Shown in pieces: positions 7,338-12,334 of a stretch of 12,334 nt of DNA. This stretch comes from Actinomycetota bacterium. Lineage in GTDB: Bacteria > Actinomycetota > Acidimicrobiia > Acidimicrobiales > Ilumatobacteraceae. A model generated the notes under the pieces. The model saw nothing but the letters and a program-made list of their open reading frames with translations, had not been told where the DNA came from and made no database searches. Numbering within the stretch: the stretch's first letter is position 1; each line of letters opens with the position of its first letter. The position numbers were made by a program, and so were the translations under genes. The DNA lies in NCBI GenBank assembly GCA_005788205.1, contig SXYT01000183.1:1-12334 (forward strand). The letters run 5' to 3'.

Positions 7338-7822
7338 TCGAGATTGTCTCCCGCGACCCGGCGCAGACGTCGCTCGTGGCCGCCGCCGTTGCCCGGCTGG
7401 TGAGGCCGCGCGACATCATCGTGCTCGCCGGTCCGATGGGGGCGGGAAAGACGGCGTTCGCGCGCGGGTTCGCCGCCGCGCTCGGCGTCGGCCCGGAGGA
7501 CGACGTCACGTCACCCACGTTCACGCTCGTCCACGAGTACCGCAGCGGTCGCATCCCCGTCCACCACGCCGATCTCTACAGGCTCGCCACACTGGGTGAG
7601 GTCGCAGACCTCGGCCTGCGCGAGCGGGCAGACCTCGGGGACGTCGTCATCATCGAGTGGGGCGACGTCGCGACCGATGTCCTCGGCGGGCACCTGCGCA
7701 TCGACCTCGAGCCGGACGGCGATGATGACGACATGCGCGTCATCACGGTCTCCGTCGAGGGGCATTCGTGGGATGCACGCTGGGAGAAACTGCGCTCGGC
7801 ACTGTCGGCGGTGGCGCCGTGA
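7334..7822 (+). CDS. tsaE: tRNA threonylcarbamoyladenosine biosynthesis ATPase TsaE
   Basis: TsaE is the small P-loop ATPase that works with TsaB and TsaD to transfer threonylcarbamoyl to A37 of ANN-decoding tRNAs (t6A), in the cytoplasm. The 162-aa product has Walker A GPMGAGKTAFARG (33-45), the family segment TSPTFTLVHEY (59-69), HADLYRL (78-84) and IIEWGD (106-111), all in the standard order. The GTG start overlaps the alr stop as GTGA; the open frame extends far upstream only as an alternative frame within alr. It is followed by tsaB through another GTGA overlap. The acidic run DGDDDDM (128-134) near the C terminus is mildly unusual. The short C-terminal tail (about 141-162) is not family-diagnostic. 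Confidence 0.95.
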   Translation: MIEIVSRDPAQTSLVAAAVARLVRPRDIIVLAGPMGAGKTAFARGFAAALGVGPEDDVTSPTFTLVHEYRSGRIPVHHADLYRLATLGEVADLGLRERADLGDVVIIEWGDVATDVLGGHLRIDLEPDGDDDDMRVITVSVEGHSWDARWEKLRSALSAVAP

Positions 7823-8523
7823 TCCTCGCCATCGAGACGGCGGTCGAGCGCATCAGTGTCGCGGTCGGGGACCATTCCGGCACGCGGGCATCGGCGATGC
7901 TGTCGAGCGACAGGCGGCATGCCGAGTCACTCGCCCCGATGGTCCAGTTCGTCCTGCGCCAGGCGGGGGTCGGCGTGGACGGCATCGATCACATCGCCGT
8001 CGACGTCGGGCCGGGTCTCTTCACCGGGATGCGCGTGGGCATGTCCACCGCGCAGGCGATGTCATGGGCGCTCGACGTGCCGCTCGTCCCCGTGACCAGC
8101 CTCGATGCCGTTGCGTGGGGTGCGGGCACCACTGACATGCCTGTCGCTGTCGCGCTCGACGCACGCAGGGGCGAGGTGTACTGGGCGCTCTACCGGGCCG
8201 GACAGGCGGGGACGGAGCCGGTGCTCCTCCGCGGGCCTGAGGTGGCGCCGCCAGCGGACGTGGCGATCGAGATAGCGGATCGGGGTGAACCGGTCCTGTG
8301 CCTCGGGTCGGGCTTCCTGCGCCACCCGGATCAGTTCACTCCGGTGACCATGGCAGTCCCCGGTCCTGCCTGGCAGTCGATGCCCGCGGCCGAGCACGTT
8401 CTCGCGCTCGGTGCGCTGAAGGCCGCGCGTGACCTCACCGTCCCGGCAGACGGTCTCGTTCCTCTGTACCTGCGTGCCCCGGATGCGGAGATCAACTGGC
8501 AGACGAGGGAGGCCGCGCGATGA
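7819..8523 (+). CDS. tsaB: tRNA threonylcarbamoyladenosine biosynthesis protein TsaB
   Basis: TsaB is the non-catalytic ASKHA-fold partner that dimerises with TsaD in the bacterial t6A machinery. The 234-aa protein starts MILAIETAVERISVAV, the usual beta-strand opening. It has RRHAESLAP (32-40), VGPGLFTGMRVGMSTA (63-78) and ALDARRGEVYWALY (112-125), all typical of TsaB. The metal-binding histidine pair of TsaD is absent, as expected for this paralogue. The GTG start overlaps the tsaE stop as GTGA; the longer frame from 7768 would add residues not seen in the family. A strong GAGGGAGG (8505-8512) inside its last codons probably serves as the ribosome-binding site of rimI. Confidence 0.94.
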   Translation: MILAIETAVERISVAVGDHSGTRASAMLSSDRRHAESLAPMVQFVLRQAGVGVDGIDHIAVDVGPGLFTGMRVGMSTAQAMSWALDVPLVPVTSLDAVAWGAGTTDMPVAVALDARRGEVYWALYRAGQAGTEPVLLRGPEVAPPADVAIEIADRGEPVLCLGSGFLRHPDQFTPVTMAVPGPAWQSMPAAEHVLALGALKAARDLTVPADGLVPLYLRAPDAEINWQTREAAR

Positions 8524-9056
8524 GCTTCATGCGCGAGCGTTCCACGAACACCCTCACCACCGAGACCATGAGACGGAGGCATCTCCGCAGGGTGCTCGAG
8601 ATCGAGGAGATCGTCTACCCGCGGCCGTGGACTCACCGGACCTTCGTCACGGAGCTGAACCAGATGCGCGCCGGAAACCGTTACTACCTGGTCGCGTACG
8701 TGGATGACGGGCTCGTCGGGTACGGCGGGCTCATGTTCAGCGGGGACGACGCCCACATCTCCAACCTCGCCGTCGACCCCGATTGGCACCAACGGGGTGT
8801 GGCCACGGAGATGCTGCTCGATCTGGCACGCCTCGCCCATGACAGGGGGTGCGAGGCGATGACGCTCGAGGTCCGCCACACGAACACCGCTGCCCAGCAG
8901 CTGTATCGCAGGTTCGGTTTCGTGCCGGCGGGGGTGCGCAGGCGCTACTACGAGAACACCGACGACGCAATCGTCATGTGGGCCCACGGGGTCGACACGC
9001 AGGAGTTCGCGGACCGCCTCGCCCACATCCAGTCGCGCAGACCGGGGAACCGATGA
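8520..9056 (+). CDS. rimI: RimI-type N-acetyltransferase (GNAT)
   Basis: A GNAT-fold N-alpha-acetyltransferase related to RimI, which acetylates the N terminus of ribosomal protein S18 in E. coli; in actinobacteria the substrate range may be broader. The 178-aa product has the acetyl-CoA loop motif VDPDWHQRGVATEML (85-99), the beta-strand LEVRHTN (116-122) with Glu117 in the position of the RimI catalytic Glu, the AQQLYRRFGF helix-turn (125-134) and RRYYENTDDAIVM (141-153), matching the RimI tail with its conserved Tyr. The N terminus is about 10 residues longer than usual; Met4 (8529) is a possible alternative start, but ATG 8520 fits both the 4-bp overlap with tsaB and GAGGGAGG 7 bases upstream. 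About 20 extra residues follow the GNAT core. Its place between tsaB and tsaD is conserved in actinobacteria. Confidence 0.92.
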   Translation: MSFMRERSTNTLTTETMRRRHLRRVLEIEEIVYPRPWTHRTFVTELNQMRAGNRYYLVAYVDDGLVGYGGLMFSGDDAHISNLAVDPDWHQRGVATEMLLDLARLAHDRGCEAMTLEVRHTNTAAQQLYRRFGFVPAGVRRRYYENTDDAIVMWAHGVDTQEFADRLAHIQSRRPGNR

Positions 9057-10096
9057 GCACGGCACGGTCCTTCGACGAGTCAACCGTCGTCCTCGCCATC
9101 GAGACGAGTTGCGACGAGACCGCCGCCGCGCTCGTGATGGGCGGCGACGACGTGCTGTCCTCCGTGGTGAGCAGCCAGATAGACATCCACGCGCGTTTCG
9201 GCGGTGTGGTGCCCGAGGTGGCCAGTCGCGCCCACCTCGAAGCGATCGTCCCGGTGGTGCGCCAGGCTTTCGACGAGGCCGGCATCGCACCGTCGCGGGT
9301 CGATGCTGTCGCCGCCACGGCGGGGCCGGGGCTCATCGGCGCTCTCCTGGTCGGGGTGTCGGCGGCGAAGTCCCTCGCCCTCGTGTGGGACAGGCCGTTC
9401 ATCGGTGTGAACCACCTCGAGGCGCACCTCTACGCCGGCTTGCTGGACGACCCCGGTCTCGAGTTCCCGCTTGTGGTCCTGCTCGTGAGCGGCGGGCACA
9501 CGATGATCATCGAGATGCGGGGGCACGGCGACTACCGGATCCTCGGCCGCACGATCGACGATGCCGCGGGCGAGGCCTATGACAAGGTCGCCCGTTTCCT
9601 CGATCTCGGGTACCCCGGCGGGCCGGTGATCGACCGTGTGTCTCCCGACGGTGATGCCACCGCGGTCGCGTTCCCGCGGGCCATGATGCACGACGGCCTC
9701 GACTTCTCGTTCAGCGGGCTGAAGACCTCGGTTGTCAACCACGCCAGGCGCAACCCCGGGACCTCGACCGTCGACATTGCGGCGTCGTTCCAGGCGGCAG
9801 TCGTCGACGTGCTCTGCGCCAAGACCCTGCGCGCCGCGCAGCAGGTCGGCGCCCGCGGTGTGGTGCTCGGAGGCGGCGTCGCGGCGAACTCGCTCCTGCG
9901 AAGCGAGATGACGAGACGCGGCAGCGAGACCGGCATGAGGGTCGCACTTCCGGGCAGGGCAATGTGCACCGACAACGCGGCGATGATCGCGGCGGCGGCA
10001 TGGCACCGGCTGCGCAGTGACGGCCCGATGGGGCTGGACTGCGGTGCATACCCCAACCTCAAACTGTCCGAGGTGCCGAGGGGGTCGGCAACATGA
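9053..10096 (+). CDS. tsaD: tRNA N6-adenosine threonylcarbamoyltransferase TsaD
   Basis: TsaD is the catalytic subunit that transfers the threonylcarbamoyl group from threonylcarbamoyl-AMP to A37 of tRNA. The product has 347 aa, normal for the family. Motifs in order are VLAIETSCDETAAALV (13-28), the metal-binding NHLEAHLYA with His121 and His125, LLVSGGHTMI (143-152), DDAAGEAYDKVAR (169-181), FSFSGLKTSV (219-228), GGGVAANSLLR (273-283) and CTDNAAMIA (305-313) with metal-binding Asp307. ATG 9053 overlaps the rimI stop as ATGA and is preceded by GGGGA (9044-9048). With tsaE and tsaB next to it, the window holds three of the four bacterial t6A proteins; tsaC, which makes the intermediate, is not in view and must be elsewhere. 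Confidence 0.97.
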   Translation: MSTARSFDESTVVLAIETSCDETAAALVMGGDDVLSSVVSSQIDIHARFGGVVPEVASRAHLEAIVPVVRQAFDEAGIAPSRVDAVAATAGPGLIGALLVGVSAAKSLALVWDRPFIGVNHLEAHLYAGLLDDPGLEFPLVVLLVSGGHTMIIEMRGHGDYRILGRTIDDAAGEAYDKVARFLDLGYPGGPVIDRVSPDGDATAVAFPRAMMHDGLDFSFSGLKTSVVNHARRNPGTSTVDIAASFQAAVVDVLCAKTLRAAQQVGARGVVLGGGVAANSLLRSEMTRRGSETGMRVALPGRAMCTDNAAMIAAAAWHRLRSDGPMGLDCGAYPNLKLSEVPRGSAT

Positions 10097-11229
10097 GCCG
10101 CCTGCCCCTTGTCCTGCGCGGCCGCGAGTTCCCCGTGCCGGTGGTGCTCGCCCCCATGGCCGGCGTCACGAACATCCCGTTCCGCGCGCAGTGCCGCGGC
10201 TTCGGGCCGGGCCTCGTCTATGTCAGTGAGATGGTGATGGCCGCAGCTCTCGTGCACGGGAACGACAAGACCCGCAAGATGGTCGCGTTCGGCCCGGACG
10301 AGGACTTTCGCAGCCTTCAGATCTACGGGAGCGACCCTGATTTCGTGGGGCGTGCGGTGCGCGCACTGTGCGAACAGGATGCAGCCGACCACATCGACAT
10401 GAACTTCGGCTGTCCCGCGACGAAGGTGACGCGCAAGGGCGGCGGGGCCGCCGTGCCGGTGAAGCGCAACCTCACTCGTGCGATCATGGCCGCGGCTGTC
10501 GCCGCTGCGGAGCCGTTCGGCGTGTCCATCACCTGCAAGTTCCGCATCGGGATCAACGACGACCTGGTGACGTTCCTCGACACCGGTCGTGCCGCCCAGG
10601 AGGAGGGGATCGCGATGATCGCCCTCCACGCGCGCACGGCGGAGCAGCACTACGCCGGTGCGGCGCGCTGGGATGCGATTGCGGAACTGAAGCGCGAGGT
10701 GAAGGACATCCCCGTACTCGGCAACGGTGACATCTGGGAGGCCGCAGATGCCCTCGCGATGATGGAGCAGACGGGATGCGACGGGGTCGTCGTGGGGCGC
10801 GGGTGTCTCGGGAAGCCGTGGTTGTTCCGCGACATCGTGGATGCGTTCGCGGGCCGCCCCGTCCAGGCGTCTCCCGACCTGGGGTTCGTGCTGGATGTCA
10901 TGGCTTCGCACGCGGAGGGTCTCATGTCCGTGATGGGCACCGATTTCGGCATCCGCAACTTCCGCAAGCACGCCGGTTGGTATCTCACCGGCTACCCCGT
11001 TGGCTCCGATGCCCGACGGGCGTTCGCCACCGTGTCGTCGTTTGATGAGTTGCTGCGGGTGTCCGCCGGTCTCGACCATTCGATGCGGCTCGTGCCGGGT
11101 GGCGAGCGACTGGCACGCGGCCACACGAACGGCCCGATCAAGGTGGTGCTGCCGGAGGGTTACCTCGCGAACCGCGACGACTTGACGGTGCCGGATGACG
11201 AAGCTGTCGTCGCGCTCAGCGGCGGCTGA
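10093..11229 (+). CDS. dus: tRNA-dihydrouridine synthase, DusB-like
   Basis: An FMN enzyme that reduces specific uridines in tRNA to dihydrouridine using NADPH. The 378-aa protein has an N-terminal TIM barrel: VLAPMAGVTNIPFR (18-31) binds FMN, QIYGSDP (76-82) follows, and MNFGCPATKVTRKGGGAA (103-120) contains the catalytic proton donor Cys107. Then come CKFRIG (148-153) with a cofactor-contacting Lys149, LHARTAEQHYAG (178-189), GNGDIWEAADA (210-220) and VVVGRGCLGKPWLF (232-245). The helical C-terminal domain includes the conserved FGIRNFRKHAGWYL region (285-298). It resembles the DusB group more than DusA or DusC, but exact assignment needs a phylogeny. ATG 10093 overlaps the tsaD stop as ATGA, with GAGGGGG (10078-10084) 8 bases upstream. 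Confidence 0.94.
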   Translation: MSRLPLVLRGREFPVPVVLAPMAGVTNIPFRAQCRGFGPGLVYVSEMVMAAALVHGNDKTRKMVAFGPDEDFRSLQIYGSDPDFVGRAVRALCEQDAADHIDMNFGCPATKVTRKGGGAAVPVKRNLTRAIMAAAVAAAEPFGVSITCKFRIGINDDLVTFLDTGRAAQEEGIAMIALHARTAEQHYAGAARWDAIAELKREVKDIPVLGNGDIWEAADALAMMEQTGCDGVVVGRGCLGKPWLFRDIVDAFAGRPVQASPDLGFVLDVMASHAEGLMSVMGTDFGIRNFRKHAGWYLTGYPVGSDARRAFATVSSFDELLRVSAGLDHSMRLVPGGERLARGHTNGPIKVVLPEGYLANRDDLTVPDDEAVVALSGG

Positions 11230-11230
11230 C

Positions 11231-11791
11231 GTGGATGTCATCCTCGCGTCGCGCTCACCCCGCCGGGTCGACCTGCTCGCGTCGCGCGGTGTCCCCTTCG
11301 TCTCTGACCCTGCCGATCTGGACGAGACCCCGCTCGCGGGGGAGTCACCCGTGGACCTTGCCCGGCGCCTTGCCGTGCTCAAGCACGCAGTGGTCGCCGC
11401 CCGTCACCCCGGGGCCCTCGTGGTCGCGGCCGACACGGTGGTCGACCTTGACGGGCTGTCACTCGGCCAGCCAGCGGATGGCGCCGAGGCTGCACGGATG
11501 TTGAACGGGTTGTCAGGACGCACCCATCTGGTTCACACCGCAGTGGTGGTGGGGCCCGTCGCGGCGGGTGACCTTCATGTGGAGACCTCGCGGGTCACTT
11601 TTCGTCGCCTGGAGGGGGGCAGGGTCGCCTGGTACGTGGCCACAGGCGAACCCTGGGGCAAGGCGGGTGCCTACGCGGTGCAGGGGATGGGGATCTGCCT
11701 GGTTGCCCGCGTGGAGGGATCGCTGTCGAATGTGGTTGGCCTGCCCGTTGGCCCGACAATTGCCCTCCTGACCCGCCACCAGAGCCGGTAG
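11231..11791 (+). CDS. maf: Maf-family nucleoside triphosphate pyrophosphatase
   Basis: Maf proteins hydrolyse non-canonical or surplus nucleoside triphosphates to monophosphates. From GTG 11231 the product has 186 aa and starts MDVILASRSPRR, the normal family N terminus; this start lies 1 bp after the dus stop. An in-frame ATG at 11195 would add 12 residues and overlap dus by 35 bp, which is less likely. Motifs are ASRSPRRVDLL, DLDETP, AADTVVDLDG, MLNGLSGRTH, YVATGEPWGKAGAYAVQG and NVVGLPV. The Thr in ADTVV points to the YhdE-like (dTTP/UTP) group rather than the YceF-like group, which has DQ there. Two departures from the usual pattern are visible: LGQP where the family has a conserved GKP lysine, and GEPWGKAG where Asp normally precedes the Lys. 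It is the last gene of the long operon. Confidence 0.88.
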   Translation: MDVILASRSPRRVDLLASRGVPFVSDPADLDETPLAGESPVDLARRLAVLKHAVVAARHPGALVVAADTVVDLDGLSLGQPADGAEAARMLNGLSGRTHLVHTAVVVGPVAAGDLHVETSRVTFRRLEGGRVAWYVATGEPWGKAGAYAVQGMGICLVARVEGSLSNVVGLPVGPTIALLTRHQSR

Positions 11792-11797
11792 TCGCGG

Positions 11798-11824
11798 TTA
11801 GCACTCGCTGCGGCCGGTTGCCAA
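11798..11824 (+). promoter_or_regulatory. CIRCE operator 1 (HrcA site), degenerate right half
   Basis: CIRCE is TTAGCACTC-N9-GAGTGCTAA. Here the left half TTAGCACTC is perfect and, after exactly 9 bases, GGTTGCCAA matches 6 of 9 right-half positions. It starts 7 bp after the maf stop and its right half contains the promoter -35 box. HrcA would bind here to repress groES-groEL at normal temperature. Confidence 0.75.
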
Positions 11825-11847
11825 CGGGCGGGGTCTGTCCGTATCCT
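11818..11847 (+). promoter_or_regulatory. groES-groEL promoter (-35/-10)
   Basis: TTGCCA (11818-11823) and TATCCT (11842-11847) form a vegetative sigma-type promoter with an 18-bp spacer, the best-formed promoter in the window. Transcription should begin near 11854, inside CIRCE 2, leaving a leader of about 78 bases. The -35 box lies in CIRCE 1 and the last base of the -10 box is the first base of CIRCE 2, so repressor bound at either site would block polymerase. Confidence 0.75.
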
Positions 11848-11873
11848 TAGCAATCGCACCGATTGAGTGCTAA
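11847..11873 (+). promoter_or_regulatory. CIRCE operator 2 (HrcA site)
   Basis: TTAGCAATC, 9 bases, then GAGTGCTAA. Seventeen of the eighteen arm positions match the CIRCE consensus, the one change being A for C in the left arm. It covers the predicted transcription start, the usual location for HrcA-controlled chaperone operons, so it would also be present in the 5' end of the mRNA. Confidence 0.93.
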
Positions 11874-11920
11874 CCGCCCGGGTCAGCCCCGGCCGGGGAC
11901 AGACAATCATCCACGTACCT

Positions 11921-11925
11921 GGAGG
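11921..11925 (+). promoter_or_regulatory. groES ribosome-binding site
   Basis: GGAGG, 6 bases before ATG 11932, is the strongest free-standing Shine-Dalgarno sequence in the window. It fixes the groES start and rules out the in-frame TTG at 11863, which lies inside CIRCE 2. Confidence 0.9.
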
Positions 11926-11931
11926 AAAACC

Positions 11932-12225
11932 ATGAAGTTGAAGCCACTGGACGACCGCATCGTCGTAGAGCCGAGCGAGGCAGAGCAGACCACCGCGTCC
12001 GGTCTCGTCATCCCCGACCCCGCCACGGAGAAGCCCCAGCAGGGCGTCGTGCTCGCCGTCGGCCCGGGCCGCTGGAGCGACGACGAGGGCCAGCACTTCC
12101 CGCTCGACGTGAAGGTCGGCGACACCGTTCTCTACAGCAAGTACGGCGGCACCGAGATCAACCACGGCGGCAAGGACCTGCTCATCCTCACCAGCCGTGA
12201 CGTCCTCGCGGTCGTGGAGAAGTAA
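11932..12225 (+). CDS. groES: Co-chaperonin GroES (Hsp10)
   Basis: GroES forms the heptameric lid of the GroEL folding chamber. The 97-aa product starts MKLKPLDDRIVVEP and has the mobile-loop region EAEQTTASGLVIPD (16-29), then KPQQGVVLAVGPG (34-46), KVGDTVLYSKYGGTEI (61-76) and the C-terminal strand DVLAVVEK, all standard. It lies downstream of paired CIRCE operators and directly upstream of groEL, so it belongs to a heat-inducible HrcA-regulated operon. Length and motifs are normal. Confidence 0.98.
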   Translation: MKLKPLDDRIVVEPSEAEQTTASGLVIPDPATEKPQQGVVLAVGPGRWSDDEGQHFPLDVKVGDTVLYSKYGGTEINHGGKDLLILTSRDVLAVVEK

Positions 12226-12231
12226 TCCACG

Positions 12232-12334
12232 ATGGCCAAGCAACTGAAGTTCCACGACGAGGCACGCCGCGCACTCGAGGCGGGCGTCAACAAGCTCGCT
12301 GACACAGTCAAGGTGACGCTCGGGCCGAAGGGCC
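12232..12334 (+). CDS. groEL: Chaperonin GroEL (Hsp60), N-terminal fragment cut by window end
   Basis: GroEL is the ATP-driven folding chamber that works with GroES. Only the first 34 codons are in the window. They read MAKQLKFHDEARRALEAGVNK and end in VKVTLGPKG, the conserved start of the ATP-binding equatorial domain. ATG 12232 is 6 bp after the groES stop, with GGAGAAG (12216-12222) 9 bases upstream, so the two genes are co-transcribed. Actinobacteria often carry a second groEL away from groES; being beside groES, this is the groEL1-type copy. The histidine-rich or glycine-methionine tail that would separate the types is out of view. Confidence 0.97.
   Translation, partial: MAKQLKFHDEARRALEAGVNKLADTVKVTLGPKG

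Larger units (their letters stand above)
11794..11877 (+). repeat. 84-bp nested inverted repeat enclosing the groES promoter
   Basis: GCGGTTAGCACTC (11794-11806) and GAGTGCTAACCGC (11865-11877) are perfect 13-bp inverted copies. Inside them GGTTGCCAA (11816-11824) and TTAGCAATC (11847-11855) are inverted copies matching at 7 of 9 positions. Both pairs share one centre, between 11835 and 11836. The dyad is made of two CIRCE elements facing each other across the promoter. Confidence 0.85.

Noticed and set aside
11195..11230. Longer maf start at ATG 11195
   Set aside because: It adds 12 residues not typical of the family and overlaps dus by 35 bp; GTG 11231 gives the standard N terminus. It cannot be fully excluded.
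9577..11382. 601-codon minus-strand open frame opposite tsaD, dus and maf
   Set aside because: Same reason: low-complexity composition, no motifs, and full overlap with three well-supported plus-strand genes.
11833..11904. Inverted repeat GTCTGTCC (11833-11840) / GGACAGAC (11897-11904)
   Set aside because: One arm lies in the promoter spacer upstream of the predicted transcription start, so it cannot form in the main RNA; an 8-bp match is probably chance in this composition.

Overview
This is a dense, high-GC, all-forward-strand housekeeping segment of a bacterial chromosome. The base composition, the frequent GTG starts and the gene order (glmM, glmS, acpS, nnr, alr, tsaE, tsaB, rimI, tsaD, then groES-groEL1) match the arrangement known from Actinomycetota, including mycobacteria. 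The unusually long GlmS and the presence of dus and maf suggest a non-model lineage, perhaps class Acidimicrobiia. That placement is inference and cannot be confirmed from this window.

Layout. Bases 1-948 hold the 3' part of glmM and 981-4382 a very large glmS; together these supply glucosamine phosphates for peptidoglycan. acpS (4385-4750) follows glmS after 2 bp. After a 59-bp gap with a probable leaderless promoter comes a tight run: nnr (NAD(P)HX repair), alr (D-alanine), tsaE-tsaB-rimI-tsaD (t6A tRNA modification plus a ribosomal-protein-type acetyltransferase), dus (dihydrouridine in tRNA) and maf (nucleotide pyrophosphatase). Six consecutive junctions in this run are 4-bp stop/start overlaps, so it is almost certainly one translationally coupled operon. 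A 140-bp control region then carries a sigma-70-type promoter bracketed by two CIRCE (HrcA) operators. It drives groES and groEL; groEL is cut off by the window end.

No mobile element, CRISPR array, tRNA, rRNA or defence gene was seen, and there is no gene-free stretch longer than 140 bp. I did not find a previously undescribed multi-gene system. Two things deserve a second look. The first is the 1133-residue GlmS: it has an internal insertion directly after the catalytic cysteine strand, its substrate-binding lysine motif is moved about 105 residues downstream, and about 200 residues of unrecognised sequence follow. The second is the 84-bp dyad formed by the paired CIRCE elements around the groES promoter.
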